DNA from: Bacillota bacterium
GTDB taxonomy: Bacteria > Bacillota > Clostridia > Lachnospirales > Lachnospiraceae
DNA: 58,840 bases
Reading direction: 5' to 3'
NCBI GenBank assembly: GCA_023409835.1
Contig: JAEYQV010000064.1
Span: 1 to 58,840, forward strand
Positions within the stretch are counted from its first letter, which is position 1. Each line of letters begins with the position of its first letter. Below, in pieces: positions 43,491-52,812 of the stretch. The position numbers and the translations under genes are program-made. The notes under the pieces were generated by a model. That model made no database searches and was not told the DNA's origin. It worked only from the letters and a program-made list of their open reading frames with translations.

Positions 43491-44612
43491 ATGAGGAAGA
43501 AAATGAAAACATTCGTATTAATGCTGCTTTGCATGCTCTTATTGGTCAGCTGTGCAAAGGATAAGGATGATACGGCTAAGGCACCGGAGGAAGCAACAAC
43601 GGGTGCGGTTACACCGGAGCCCACTACAGAGCCTGCTTCCACCGACAAGGCAGATAACCAGGCGACAGCGGAGGAAGTAACCGGAGATACAACAGAAGTG
43701 ACACAGCCCCCTGCAGAGAAGGCGGATATTAGAATCGCAGCACTAAAAGGAGCAACAGCCATCGGTATGGTAAAGCTCATGGAGGATTCAGCTTCCGGTA
43801 CCGCAGCTAATAATTATCAATTTACGGTGGCAGGAGCTGCCGATGAGATTACAGCAGGTCTGTTAAAGGGAGACTTTGATGTGGCAGCAGTTCCCTGTAA
43901 CCTGGCTTCTGTTCTGTATAATAAGACCGAGGGTCAGATTAAACTGGCAGGAATCAATACATTAGGTGTTCTATATATTGTTGAAACGGGGGATACAATA
44001 AAGACAGTAGAGGATCTTAAGGGTAAGACCATCTATTCTACCGGAATTGGAACCACTCCGCAGTATACCCTGAATTATCTTCTGACCTCTTACGGTATTG
44101 ATCCGGAGAAGGACGTTACGATAGAATATAAAGCCGAATCAACCGAGGTAGCAGCCATCTTAAGCGAAGCAGAGAATGCAATTGCTATGCTGCCCCAGCC
44201 CTATGTAACGACCGTTCTGATGAGTAATGACAAGGTAAGGATTGCCCTGGATGTTGCAAAGGAATGGGAAGCGGTGAACAAGGACGAAAGTACAGTGGTT
44301 ACCGGTGTTGTAGTGGTAAGAAAGCAATTCCTCGAGGAGAATACGGATACAGTGAATGCTTTCCTTAAGGAGTATAAGCTCAGCGCAGATTTTGCCAATA
44401 CCAATATTGATGAGGCCTCTTCACTGGTTGAGAAGTATGGTATCTTTAAGGCTGCTCCCATAAAGAAGGCAATTCCTTATTGCAATATTACTATGATTAC
44501 CGGAGACGAGATGAAGACTAAGGTATCAGGATATCTGCAGACCTTATTTGATCAGAATCCGCAAGCCGTCGGTGGCAAGCTTCCGGCAGAGGACTTCTAC
44601 TATCTGCCATAA
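43491..44612 (+). CDS. ABC transporter substrate-binding lipoprotein (NMT1/SsuA-like)
   Basis: This 373-residue protein has a lipoprotein signal (KKMKTFVLMLLCMLLLVSCAKD, lipobox LVSC) followed by an Ala/Thr/Glu-rich spacer. A two-lobed solute-binding domain of the nitrate/sulfonate/taurine/HMP type follows (DIRIAALKGATAIGMVKLM, VPCNLASVLYNKT, YSTGIGTTPQYTLNYLL). It delivers an unknown small molecule to the permease encoded next. The start at 43491 was chosen for the lipoprotein signal. The upstream leader may sense the same compound. Confidence 0.88.
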   Translation: MRKKMKTFVLMLLCMLLLVSCAKDKDDTAKAPEEATTGAVTPEPTTEPASTDKADNQATAEEVTGDTTEVTQPPAEKADIRIAALKGATAIGMVKLMEDSASGTAANNYQFTVAGAADEITAGLLKGDFDVAAVPCNLASVLYNKTEGQIKLAGINTLGVLYIVETGDTIKTVEDLKGKTIYSTGIGTTPQYTLNYLLTSYGIDPEKDVTIEYKAESTEVAAILSEAENAIAMLPQPYVTTVLMSNDKVRIALDVAKEWEAVNKDESTVVTGVVVVRKQFLEENTDTVNAFLKEYKLSADFANTNIDEASSLVEKYGIFKAAPIKKAIPYCNITMITGDEMKTKVSGYLQTLFDQNPQAVGGKLPAEDFYYLP

Positions 44613-44675
44613 TAATGGAGAATAAATGAAAAAACATGGTGATACAGCCATACCGGGAGGGAAGGAGTAAGAAGG

Positions 44676-45452
44676 ATGAGTAGTAAGAGAAAGAAAGAAA
44701 TACTTCAAAGGTACATTTATAAGCTGTTCGCTGTCAGCTTCTGGCTCCTGGTATGGGCAATTGTCAGCGAAAGGATTCAGAATGAGCTTTTGCTGGCTTC
44801 GCCGGTCCAGGTACTCCTAACCATATTTGAACTCGGTAAAACCCCGGACTTCTGGCAGACTATTGCATTCTCCTCATTTAAGATATTGCTGGGGTTTATC
44901 TACGCATTACTTACCGGAACCCTACTGGCCATATTATCCTATCGGAGCAGTATCCTCAGGGAGCTGATTTCACCTCTGATTAAAGTGATTAAGTCGACTC
45001 CGGTTGCCTCTTTCATCATTCTGGTATTATTCTGGTTTAATTCGAAGAATCTGTCCGTGCTGATCTCCTTTTTGATGGTGCTGCCTGTCGTATTCTTCAA
45101 TATATTACAGGGCTTGAAAGCTACGGATGAGAAGCTTCTGCAGCTGGCTTATGTATATCGCCTCAGCCTGTGGAAGAGGATAGAGGCCATTTATGTACCT
45201 TCTGTCCAGCCCTATCTGATCGCGGCAATCTCAGTGGGGCTGGGCTTCGGGTTTAAATCAGGCATAGCAGCGGAGGTTATCGGGATTCCGGCAAAATCCA
45301 TTGGAAGAAAGCTCTATGAAGCTAAGTTATACCTTATGACGAAGGAAATGCTTGCCTGGACAGTAGTTATCATTATCATCAGCATTATATTTGAGCAGGC
45401 AGTACTTCTGATGATAAAGCTGCTACAGCATAAGGACACGGAAAATCTCTGA
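44676..45452 (+). CDS. ABC transporter permease (SsuC/TauC-like)
   Basis: This 258-residue inner-membrane permease of the binding-protein-dependent (BPD) type has about six hydrophobic segments. The cytoplasmic EAA-like loop reads ...ATDEKLLQLAYVYRLSLWKRIEAIYVPS and couples to the ATPase. A GGGAAGGAG site precedes the ATG. It lies between the lipoprotein and ATPase genes, so the three form a complete import operon of the nitrate/sulfonate/taurine class. Confidence 0.9.
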   Translation: MSSKRKKEILQRYIYKLFAVSFWLLVWAIVSERIQNELLLASPVQVLLTIFELGKTPDFWQTIAFSSFKILLGFIYALLTGTLLAILSYRSSILRELISPLIKVIKSTPVASFIILVLFWFNSKNLSVLISFLMVLPVVFFNILQGLKATDEKLLQLAYVYRLSLWKRIEAIYVPSVQPYLIAAISVGLGFGFKSGIAAEVIGIPAKSIGRKLYEAKLYLMTKEMLAWTVVIIIISIIFEQAVLLMIKLLQHKDTENL

Positions 45453-45468
45453 TCAGAAAGGAGCTGCC

Positions 45469-46053
45469 ATGGATATAAGGCTTGAGCATATCAGTAAGAA
45501 ATTTGACCAAAAGGATGTACTGGCGGATATCAGCATGACCTTTACAGAAGGCAGAATCAGCTGTATCATGGGTGCCTCCGGAAGCGGAAAGACAACTCTT
45601 ATTAATATCCTAATGGGTATTATAAAGCCGGATTCAGGAGAACTGAAAGGCGTGTCAGATAAAAAAATAGCGGCTGTGTTCCAGGAGGACCGCCTCATAG
45701 AACACTGGAATGCCCTTAAGAATGTACTTTTAGTATGTGATAGGAACATTTCCGAGAATTTGGTTAATACCCATCTTAACGAGGTAGGACTTACAGGGTA
45801 TGAGAATAAGACAGTGAAACAATTAAGCGGTGGCATGCGGCGGAGAGTCGCACTTGTGAGGGCGATGCTTGCCGACAGTGATCTTCTGATCCTGGACGAA
45901 CCCTTTAAAGGCCTTGATGAGAGTCTGCGACAGCAGGTGATACAGTATGTAATTCGGCATAGTACGAATAAGACGGTTATTGTCGTAACCCATGACCGGG
46001 AGGATGCGGTTTTACTGGGTGCAGAGCTTCATATACTGGAGAAAGCCTTATAA
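45469..46053 (+). CDS. ABC transporter ATP-binding protein, short (SsuB/TauB-like)
   Basis: The 194-residue ATPase has Walker A GASGSGKTT, signature LSGGMRRRVA, Walker B LLILDEPFKGLD and a TVIVVTHDREDAV H-loop region. It is 50-60 residues shorter than most SsuB/TauB proteins and ends shortly after the H-loop, as if lacking the usual C-terminal helical segment. It starts 16 bases after the permease gene with AAAGGAG. Nothing suggests a frameshift, since the core is intact. Confidence 0.88.
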   Translation: MDIRLEHISKKFDQKDVLADISMTFTEGRISCIMGASGSGKTTLINILMGIIKPDSGELKGVSDKKIAAVFQEDRLIEHWNALKNVLLVCDRNISENLVNTHLNEVGLTGYENKTVKQLSGGMRRRVALVRAMLADSDLLILDEPFKGLDESLRQQVIQYVIRHSTNKTVIVVTHDREDAVLLGAELHILEKAL

Positions 46054-46088
46054 GGAACATATTTATGAGCACCGGCTGAGGTTGAAGG

Positions 46089-46117
46089 TTGTAATTTACC
46101 GCCGTTTCGTCTATAAT
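46089..46117 (+). promoter_or_regulatory. Promoter of the cytidylate-kinase-like gene
   Basis: TTGTAA, 17 bp and TATAAT (46112-46117), placing the gene in a separate unit from the ABC operon. Confidence 0.7.
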
Positions 46118-46187
46118 ACAGTATTAATAAGAAAGCTTAATAAGTATTATAAAGGGCCTGTTGGAAGGCAATAAGGAAAGGTAAAAT

Positions 46188-46985
46188 ATGCATATTACGA
46201 TTACGGGTAATCTTGGAAGCGGTAAATCAACGATAGCCAAACTATTGAGTGAGAATTATAATTTTGAGGTTTATTCTACCGGTAAGGTACAGAGAGAGCT
46301 TGCCAGGCAGATGAATATGACCACCCTGGAATTAAACCAGCTGATGCGGAGCGATCAAAAGTACGATCATATGATTGACGACGAGACAGCCCGTATTTCA
46401 AGGGACCATAAGGAGAAGGACATTATCTTTGATTCGAGGCTGGCTTGGCATTTCGTTGAACACTCCTTTAAGGTTTTTGTTTCGGTCAGTCTCGATGTAG
46501 CTGCGATGCGTGTGATGAATGATAAGAGAGGCGAAGAGGAGAAGTATACTTCTCTGGAGGAGGCCAAGAGGCTTCTTGCGGAACGGGCTGCCACAGAGAA
46601 GGTTCGTTATAAGGAGATATATAATCTGAATTACATGGACTTCTCCAACTACGATCTGATCATTGACAGCACCTACTGCACACCGGACCGGATAGCTGAG
46701 GTTATCTTATTGGAAGCTAAGAAGCATGAAGCAGCCTCCCATATAGGAACGAAGCAGCTGGTATCACCGAAGCGTCTTATGTTTGATGAGGAGCATAAGG
46801 GTATGGAGAAGGAGCAGCTGGCGACTCTGATTGAGGAATATAAGAAGGTATCCTATGCCATCGATTCAATCATTAAAGTGAAGAAGATTGAGGAGGATTA
46901 TCTGGTGCTGAATCATTTTGATCAGGCGAAGGCGGCCATCTATGCAGAGGTTTGTTACGTACCGATTGAGGTCGTTCAGAACTAA
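46188..46985 (+). CDS. Cytidylate-kinase-like protein with C-terminal extension
   Basis: The 265-residue protein has P-loop TGNLGSGKST at residues 6-15 and the general fold of the cytidylate kinase-like (AAA_33/CMP-kinase) family to about residue 180, with RLAWHFVEHSFKVFVSVSLDVAAMRV. A C-terminal part of about 80 residues (LVSPKRLMFDEEHKGMEKEQ..., ending IEVVQN) is not part of the kinase family and could be an extra domain. Nucleotide specificity is unclear. The ATG has GGAAAGG upstream. No clear partner is nearby. Confidence 0.7.
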   Translation: MHITITGNLGSGKSTIAKLLSENYNFEVYSTGKVQRELARQMNMTTLELNQLMRSDQKYDHMIDDETARISRDHKEKDIIFDSRLAWHFVEHSFKVFVSVSLDVAAMRVMNDKRGEEEKYTSLEEAKRLLAERAATEKVRYKEIYNLNYMDFSNYDLIIDSTYCTPDRIAEVILLEAKKHEAASHIGTKQLVSPKRLMFDEEHKGMEKEQLATLIEEYKKVSYAIDSIIKVKKIEEDYLVLNHFDQAKAAIYAEVCYVPIEVVQN

Positions 46986-47123
46986 AGGATATTCCTTGAA
47001 TATATTCTAATGATTAATCTGTAAAAAGAACAATCATTAAAATGCCTTAAAAAGATAATATTGCCTAATTTATTTCAAAATATCACCGAGGATATTAAAC
47101 ACAGTTTAACAGACAATAATGAT

Positions 47124-47156
47124 AAGAGAATTCATGTGATGAATTCTCTTTTTTCT
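47124..47156 (+). terminator. Terminator after the cytidylate-kinase-like gene
   Basis: A perfect 12-bp stem AAGAGAATTCAT/ATGAATTCTCTT with a 3-base loop is followed by TTTTC. Confidence 0.85.
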
Positions 47157-47329
47157 ACAGAAAATTACGCCGATTAAGTCCTGTCAATCCATAGCTTAAA
47201 GGAAGAAAGTATTGGTGGGACACACTAATGCACGGATTACTCCCTGCGGTTGAAGGCGCCCAGAAAAAGCTTTTCTGGTAATTTACTGGAATTGTGGAGT
47301 TAAATGATTACTGTGTCGGAGGTGATGAT

Positions 47330-48418
47330 ATGAAAATCAAGGAAGAAAATAAAATCAGACTCAAAATTCTTCTCATTATAGCCGGAACTACCCTTGCCGT
47401 ATATCTGGGTTTCCGGTTCATTCTGCCTTTAATATTCCCGTTCTTATTTGCATATTTTCTTGCTTGGATGATCCGGCCTACGACGGAATTTATGTATCGT
47501 AAAATGAAAATACCAAGAATTATCGGTGGAACGATTTCCCTTGGTGTACTTACGGCAGTGATCGGAGCTGCTTTATTCTACCTGTTCAACACCCTGACGA
47601 AGCAGACAATCACCATTATCAGAAACATGCCCGTCTATTTAGATTACCTGGCAGTTAAGCTGGATCGCTTTTGTACCAGCTGCGACGGAGTTTTAGGTTT
47701 TAAACGGGGAACGTTACGGGGAGTGATGGATGATAATTTTACCCGCATGGTAGATCGCCTGAAGTCGAATGTAATGCCCGTAATAACACAACGGACCATC
47801 TCCTATACCATTACCTTAGTGGTTGCAATCGGAGTTATCCTGATTATTCTGATCTCAGCGGTGTTGATTGTAAAGGACCTGCCAGCCTTCCGGAAAAAAT
47901 ACGGGAACAGCGAGGTATACAAGGACATCCATATGGTTACCAATAAGCTTGCAGATGCCGGGATTGCTTATCTGCGCACCCAGCTGATTATTATGTCCAT
48001 CATAGCAGTCATCAGCTTCCTGGGACTAACCATTATGAAGAATCCGTATGCACTTATGATAGGCATTTTGATTGCACTGATGGATGCCTTGCCGATCCTG
48101 GGAAGCGGAATTGTCTATATCCCCTGGACCATCATAATGCTGTTTGACGGAAATATATATGCTGCAGCAATCCTTATAACAACCTTCCTGGCCTGCCAGA
48201 TTCTCAGGGAGATCCTGGAACCGAAGCTGATCGGTAACCGCATCGGAATCAAACCGTTATTTACCATTGCCTCGATGTACGTAGGAGTAAAGTTATTTTC
48301 TGTTGCCGGCTTTGTTCTGGGTCCAATTGGTCTGATTATTATAATAACAATTGTTAAGGTAATATTAGAAAAGACTAAAATCGGGAAAGCCCAGGAGGCA
48401 TCTTATGAGGGCGATTGA
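47330..48418 (+). CDS. AI-2E family permease (YtvI-like)
   Basis: The 362-residue integral membrane protein starts at the ATG at 47330 with GGAGGTGAT. It has two N-terminal helix pairs (TTLAVYLGFRFILPLIFPFLFAYFLAWMI, quoted in part), a central soluble segment (about 105-165) and several C-terminal helices. The last helices include MDALPILGSGIVYIPW and a PKLIGNRIGIKPLFTIASMYVG block typical of the AI-2E/PurR-regulated permease family. YtvI-type members are associated with sporulation in Bacillus; the exact role is unclear. Confidence 0.82.
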   Translation: MKIKEENKIRLKILLIIAGTTLAVYLGFRFILPLIFPFLFAYFLAWMIRPTTEFMYRKMKIPRIIGGTISLGVLTAVIGAALFYLFNTLTKQTITIIRNMPVYLDYLAVKLDRFCTSCDGVLGFKRGTLRGVMDDNFTRMVDRLKSNVMPVITQRTISYTITLVVAIGVILIILISAVLIVKDLPAFRKKYGNSEVYKDIHMVTNKLADAGIAYLRTQLIIMSIIAVISFLGLTIMKNPYALMIGILIALMDALPILGSGIVYIPWTIIMLFDGNIYAAAILITTFLACQILREILEPKLIGNRIGIKPLFTIASMYVGVKLFSVAGFVLGPIGLIIIITIVKVILEKTKIGKAQEASYEGD

Positions 48419-48429
48419 TGAATATCCGC

Positions 48430-48458
48430 TTGACAAAGACAGTATTCTGGCATAAAAT
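48430..48458 (+). promoter_or_regulatory. proS promoter
   Basis: TTGACA (48430-48435), 17 bp and TAAAAT (48453-48458), just ahead of the T-box leader. Confidence 0.8.
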
Positions 48459-48469
48459 ATGTTACATTA

Positions 48470-48706
48470 TCAGGCGTTGATGAGGAATAGTAGGAAAAGA
48501 ACGCATTTCAGAGAGAGAAGTATGGGTGAAAGCTTCTTATGCAGTTGTTTCTGAACCGGCCTCGGAGCTTTGCATGAAGGCAGATTGCCCCAAATGCAAC
48601 GTAATACCGGCGTTAACGGTTTGAGAGAGAGCTGGTCTACGCCGGCTAATTAGGGTGGTACCGCCGAGTCTTTCGGTCCCTTAGGAGGGATAGAAAGGCT
48701 TTTTTT
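48470..48706 (+). promoter_or_regulatory. T-box leader (proline) of proS
   Basis: The T-box sequence AGGGTGGTACCGC (48652-48664) is present. A stem I with the GAGGAATAGTAGG start, CAGAGAGAG and a specifier context GAA-CCG-GCC (CCG at 48556-48558) matches proline. The terminator GTCTTTCggTCCCT/AGGGAtAGAAAGGC is followed by TTTTTTT (48667-48706). Uncharged tRNA(Pro) would favour the antiterminator and proS expression. Confidence 0.93.
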
Positions 48707-48741
48707 ATCTTTCTATCCGATAAATAGGAAGGAGAATGATT

Positions 48742-50175
48742 ATGGCGCAGGACAAGAAATTAGTTGAGGCAATTACCTCCATGGATGTGGACTTTGCCCA
48801 ATGGTACACAGATGTTGTAAAGAAAGCGGAATTAATTGAGTATTCCAGTGTAAGGGGCTGTATGATCTTAAGACCGAACGGCTATGCAATCTGGGAGAAT
48901 ATTCAGAAACAGCTGGATGCGGACTTCAAAGCAACCGGAGTTGAGAATGTCTATATGCCGATGTTCATACCCGAGAGTCTGTTACAGAAGGAAAAGGATC
49001 ACGTTGAGGGTTTTGCTCCCGAGGTTGCCTGGGTAACTCAGGGCGGTCTGGAGCCTCTGCAGGAGAGACTGTGTGTAAGGCCTACCTCAGAAACCTTATT
49101 CTGTGATTTTTATTCTAATATCATCCAGTCATATCGTGACCTACCGAAGCTGTATAATCAGTGGTGCTCTGTAGTCCGCTGGGAGAAGACAACCAGACCG
49201 TTCCTTCGTTCCATGGAGTTTTTATGGCAGGAGGGACATACTGCCCATGCAACCGCAGAGGAGGCAGAGGCCAGGACCATTCAGATGTTGAATGTATATG
49301 CGGATTTCTGTGAGAGGGTATTGGCAATCCCTATGATTAAGGGACGCAAATCCGAGAAGGAGAAGTTTGCAGGTGCCCATGCAACCTACACGATTGAAGC
49401 ATTAATGCATGACGGAAAGGCATTACAGTCCGGTACCAGCCATAACTTCGGAGATGGCTTTGCCCATGCCTTCGGAATCCAGTATACAGATAAGAACAAT
49501 ACCCTGCAATATGTACATCAGACCTCCTGGGGTATGTCAACCAGAATCATTGGGGCAATCATCATGGTACACGGAGACGACAGCGGTTTAGTGCTTCCTC
49601 CTAGAATTGCTCCGGTTCAGGTAATGATCATACCGATCAGCCAGAATAAGGAGGGGGTACTTGAGAAGGCCTATGAACTGAAGGATAGATTAAGCGGCTT
49701 TAAGGTTAAGGTAGACGACTCTGAGAAGAGCCCCGGATGGAAGTTCTCTGAACAGGAGATGCGCGGTATTCCGATTCGTATCGAGATCGGTCCGAAGGAC
49801 ATTGAAGCAAATCAAGCGGTTATCGTAAGAAGAGATACGAGAGAGAAGATTATTGTAAGCTTAAATGAGCTGGAGGATAAGGTAGCAGAGGTCCTTGACC
49901 GGATGCAGACCGAGATGCTCGAGAGAGCCCGTGCACACAGAGATTCCCACACCTATTATGCTACCACTATGGAGGAATTTGAGAAGACGGTTGCAGAGAA
50001 GTCCGGCTTTGTCAAGGCAATGTGGTGCGAGGATGAGGCCTGTGAGCTTACCATCAAGGAGAGAACCGGTGCAACCTCCCGATGCATGCCTTTTGAGCAG
50101 GAGCATATTGCCGACACCTGTGTATGCTGCGGCAAACCTGCTAAAACCATGGCTTATTGGGGTAAAGCTTACTAA
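48742..50175 (+). CDS. proS: Prolyl-tRNA synthetase, archaeal/eukaryote-like type
   Basis: ProS charges tRNA(Pro). The 477-residue product lacks the bacterial editing insertion and matches the ProS type 3/archaeal-like class: RGCMILRPNGYAIWENIQKQ, the class II motifs CVRPTSET, FLWQEGHTAH and QTSWGMSTRIIGA, then an anticodon-binding domain and a C-terminal zinc-like domain with CEDEAC and CVCCGKP. The ATG at 48742 was preferred over an ATG two codons earlier because AAGGAG is then 8 bases away. It is controlled by the T-box leader upstream. Confidence 0.95.
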   Translation: MAQDKKLVEAITSMDVDFAQWYTDVVKKAELIEYSSVRGCMILRPNGYAIWENIQKQLDADFKATGVENVYMPMFIPESLLQKEKDHVEGFAPEVAWVTQGGLEPLQERLCVRPTSETLFCDFYSNIIQSYRDLPKLYNQWCSVVRWEKTTRPFLRSMEFLWQEGHTAHATAEEAEARTIQMLNVYADFCERVLAIPMIKGRKSEKEKFAGAHATYTIEALMHDGKALQSGTSHNFGDGFAHAFGIQYTDKNNTLQYVHQTSWGMSTRIIGAIIMVHGDDSGLVLPPRIAPVQVMIIPISQNKEGVLEKAYELKDRLSGFKVKVDDSEKSPGWKFSEQEMRGIPIRIEIGPKDIEANQAVIVRRDTREKIIVSLNELEDKVAEVLDRMQTEMLERARAHRDSHTYYATTMEEFEKTVAEKSGFVKAMWCEDEACELTIKERTGATSRCMPFEQEHIADTCVCCGKPAKTMAYWGKAY

Positions 50176-50198
50176 GCCTTGGCATAATAAGTAAACGT

Positions 50199-50263
50199 AA
50201 GTCCGTCACAGGAGGATACCTTCAGGTTTTGAACGGTATTCTACTCTGACGGACTTTATTAAT
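50199..50263 (+). terminator. Hairpin after proS
   Basis: AAGTCCGTCA pairs with TGACGGACTTT, and an inner ATACC/GGTAT stem sits between them. The T-tract is weak. Confidence 0.55.
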
Positions 50264-50436
50264 GACTTCACAGGCAGATAATCCGGTTCATGGCTCCTCC
50301 ATATGCAAAGGTTGCGATGAAAACGAATACCAACTTTATCATAGGGAAAATCTATGCTATAATATTTCATATTAGGAAAGAATTTGATCTTATCATTAGC
50401 GAAGAGGATATTCGTTGTCCGGCGGAGGATCAGAAG

Positions 50437-50937
50437 ATGGAGTTTCGGTTTCGGCAGGCAGAGCCTGAAGATATTACGAAGGTTAGGGAGCTTTATAAGG
50501 ATGCAATCCAACATATGATCAACGGAGAAATCTATCAATGGGATGAGCAATACCCGAATGAAGAGGTTCTGACAGGGGATATTAAGAATAAGGAAATGTT
50601 TCTCCTGACCGGTGAGGATAAGCTCTTAGCCTGCATTGTTATCAATGAAAACCAGGATGAGGCATATGGATCGGCAGCTTGGAAATATACCGGGGGAAGG
50701 ATTGCGGTTATCCATCGTCTTTGCGTAAATTATGAAAATCAGGGAATTGGAATCGGAAGGAAAACCATGGAGCTTGCAGAGGAACGAATAAAACAAGACG
50801 GCTACTCCTCCATACGTCTCGATGCATTTTCGGACAATCCCTTCGCAAGAAAATTATATGAGGGCTTAGGATATACCTATGTTGGAATTGTACATTTCCG
50901 TAAAGGCTTATTCTATCTATTGGAGAAAAAACTGTAA
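50437..50937 (+). CDS. GNAT family N-acetyltransferase
   Basis: The protein has about 166 residues from the ATG at 50437, which has GGAGGAT upstream; the longer reading from 50290 is unlike the family. It starts EFRFRQAEPEDITKVRELY. The acetyl-CoA motif A is IHRLCVNYENQGIGIGRKTMELAEE, followed by SIRLDAFSDNPFARKLYEGLGY (both quoted in part). The substrate is unknown. It starts a two-gene run with cca, 33 bases downstream. Confidence 0.87.
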   Translation: MEFRFRQAEPEDITKVRELYKDAIQHMINGEIYQWDEQYPNEEVLTGDIKNKEMFLLTGEDKLLACIVINENQDEAYGSAAWKYTGGRIAVIHRLCVNYENQGIGIGRKTMELAEERIKQDGYSSIRLDAFSDNPFARKLYEGLGYTYVGIVHFRKGLFYLLEKKL

Positions 50938-50970
50938 GGACATTTCTAACACAGAGGCTGGAGGCTGACC

Positions 50971-52338
50971 ATGAAGATACAGATACCCGAAAAAGTAAAT
51001 ATGATTATTGAAGGGCTTAAGGATAGTGGCTATGAAGCATTTGCCGTCGGCGGTTGTGTCAGGGATATGGTCTTAGGCAGGGAGCCGGAGGACTGGGATA
51101 TTACAACCTCAGCAACACCCTATGAGGTAAAACGTATCTTCAGGAGAACCGTTGATACGGGCATCCAGCACGGGACGGTTACGGTTTTGATGGATAAGGA
51201 GCATTTTGAGGTGACCACATACCGGGTGGATGGCGAATATGAAGATAACCGGCATCCGAAGGAGGTACAATTTACCTCAAGCCTGATGGAGGATTTAAGG
51301 AGAAGGGATTTTACAATCAATGCCATGGCGTACAACGAGCGAGAGGGAATCATTGATCTGTTCGGTGGCATGGAGGATTTAAAACGGGGACTTATCCGGT
51401 GCGTTGGCGATGCTGGAGAACGGTTTGATGAGGATGCTTTGCGGATACTTAGGGCAATCCGTTTCTCGGCTCAATTAGGCTTTGCCATCGAAGAAAATAC
51501 CCTGGAATATATACGAAAGAAGGCCGGACATTTAAGTAATATCAGTGCGGAACGGATCCGGGTAGAGCTGACCAAGCTGTTGATATCAGATCATCCGGAT
51601 CGGCTGAGACTTTTGTATGATACAGGAATCACGGCGGTAGTTCTGCCGGAGTTTGATGCTATGATGAAGACCGGGCAGAATAATATTCATCATGCCTATT
51701 CTGTAGGAGAGCATACCATCCGAGCGGTGGCTACAGTGGCAGGGCCATTAGCTGAGAACAGATTCTCCCTGAGAGACCGGACAATTTTAAGGTGGACTAT
51801 GCTACTGCACGATGTTGAGAAGCCGAATACAAAGACCATCGGCAAGGATGGGCAGGATCATTTCTACGGTCATCAGGAGAAGGGGGCAATCACTGCTAAA
51901 CGGATACTGAAGGAGCTTAAGTTTGATAATGATACCCTTAACGCAGTCGTTCATCTGATCCAGTGGCATGATTACCGCTTTGTACTGACGCCGGCCGGTA
52001 TTCGTAAAGCAGTCTCTAAGATCGGTAAAGAGTATATGGAGCTACTGTTTGAGGTTAATTATGCGGATACCTCTGCCAAGAATCCAAAGCTTAACGAGGA
52101 GAAGCTCCAAAAACTTAAGACGACCCGAAGCCTGTATCAGGAGATGTTGAAGCAGGGGGTTTGTGTGAGTCTGAAGGAGCTAATGCTCAATGGCAATGAT
52201 CTCATAGCAGAGGGCTTCCATCCGGGAAGGGAGCTGGGTGAGATCCTGAATCATCTCCTTACCCAAGTACTTGAGAATCCCGAGCTAAATACAAAGGAAA
52301 CCCTGCTTGCCCTGGCACATGAGATGAAGCACCGGTAA
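50971..52338 (+). CDS. cca: CCA tRNA nucleotidyltransferase with HD domain
   Basis: This 455-residue class II nucleotidyltransferase adds or repairs the 3'-CCA of tRNAs. The head carries FAVGGCVRDMVLGREPEDWDITT with the DxD metal pair, and RRDFTINAMAYN in the neck. A template region EDALRILRAIRF and an HD-type domain with LLHDVEKPNTKT and HDYRF in the C-terminal half follow. The HD domain suggests an additional phosphohydrolase activity. GAGGCTGGAGGC precedes the ATG. Confidence 0.94.
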   Translation: MKIQIPEKVNMIIEGLKDSGYEAFAVGGCVRDMVLGREPEDWDITTSATPYEVKRIFRRTVDTGIQHGTVTVLMDKEHFEVTTYRVDGEYEDNRHPKEVQFTSSLMEDLRRRDFTINAMAYNEREGIIDLFGGMEDLKRGLIRCVGDAGERFDEDALRILRAIRFSAQLGFAIEENTLEYIRKKAGHLSNISAERIRVELTKLLISDHPDRLRLLYDTGITAVVLPEFDAMMKTGQNNIHHAYSVGEHTIRAVATVAGPLAENRFSLRDRTILRWTMLLHDVEKPNTKTIGKDGQDHFYGHQEKGAITAKRILKELKFDNDTLNAVVHLIQWHDYRFVLTPAGIRKAVSKIGKEYMELLFEVNYADTSAKNPKLNEEKLQKLKTTRSLYQEMLKQGVCVSLKELMLNGNDLIAEGFHPGRELGEILNHLLTQVLENPELNTKETLLALAHEMKHR

Positions 52339-52418
52339 AGAAGTAAAAAAAGCTAATAAACGAATAAAGCTGAACAAAAAGCAACCCCATAGTTATTAAA
52401 TTCTTGAAACGCTTATAA

Positions 52419-52474
52419 ACGAGCCCTGGACTTCTCACAATTCACTACAGAGAGATCCCGGGCTCGCTTTTTTA
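52419..52474 (+). terminator. Terminator after cca
   Basis: The stem CGAGCCC..GGA pairs with TCCcGGGCTCG and is followed by CTTTTTT. Confidence 0.75.
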
Positions 52475-52540
52475 CTACAGCAAAAGGAAATTGTAAAGAA
52501 GTTGAGAAACATTAAAGGGTAGCTGCACGAGAACTGCAGT

Positions 52541-52702
52541 AATACAGGAGGTACTCCATACTTCCCGTAATGCACTGTTTGCTGAACAGGTTGAGGATTC
52601 TGTATGCCAAATTGCGGACATTCTATGTCCGAAAATGGCATACAGAATCGAAAACTGTCCAGCAACCTGTGTGTGAGGGAAGTGTGGAGTACCTCCTGTA
52701 TT
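52541..52702. repeat. Large near-perfect palindromic element
   Basis: Outer arms 52541-52566 and 52677-52702 pair over all 26 positions with a single G-U. Inside, CAGGTTG (52587-52593) faces CAACCTG (52663-52669), ATTCTGTATGCCA (52597-52609) faces TGGCATACAGAAT (52636-52648), and CGGACAT/ATGTCCG closes a TCT triloop at 52615-52631. CTGTT/AACAG at 52575-52589 could compete locally. There is no coding sequence. It may be a MITE, a cruciform or a structured RNA; I do not recognise it. Confidence 0.85.
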
Positions 52703-52812
52703 TTATAACCTACAATCAATAACAATTTCCCCAACGTTTTCTATTCATGATTTCGTCTGACATATCATAATATTAGTAAGACGGGTTTCATCATTTGTCA
52801 GGGGGGATAGCC

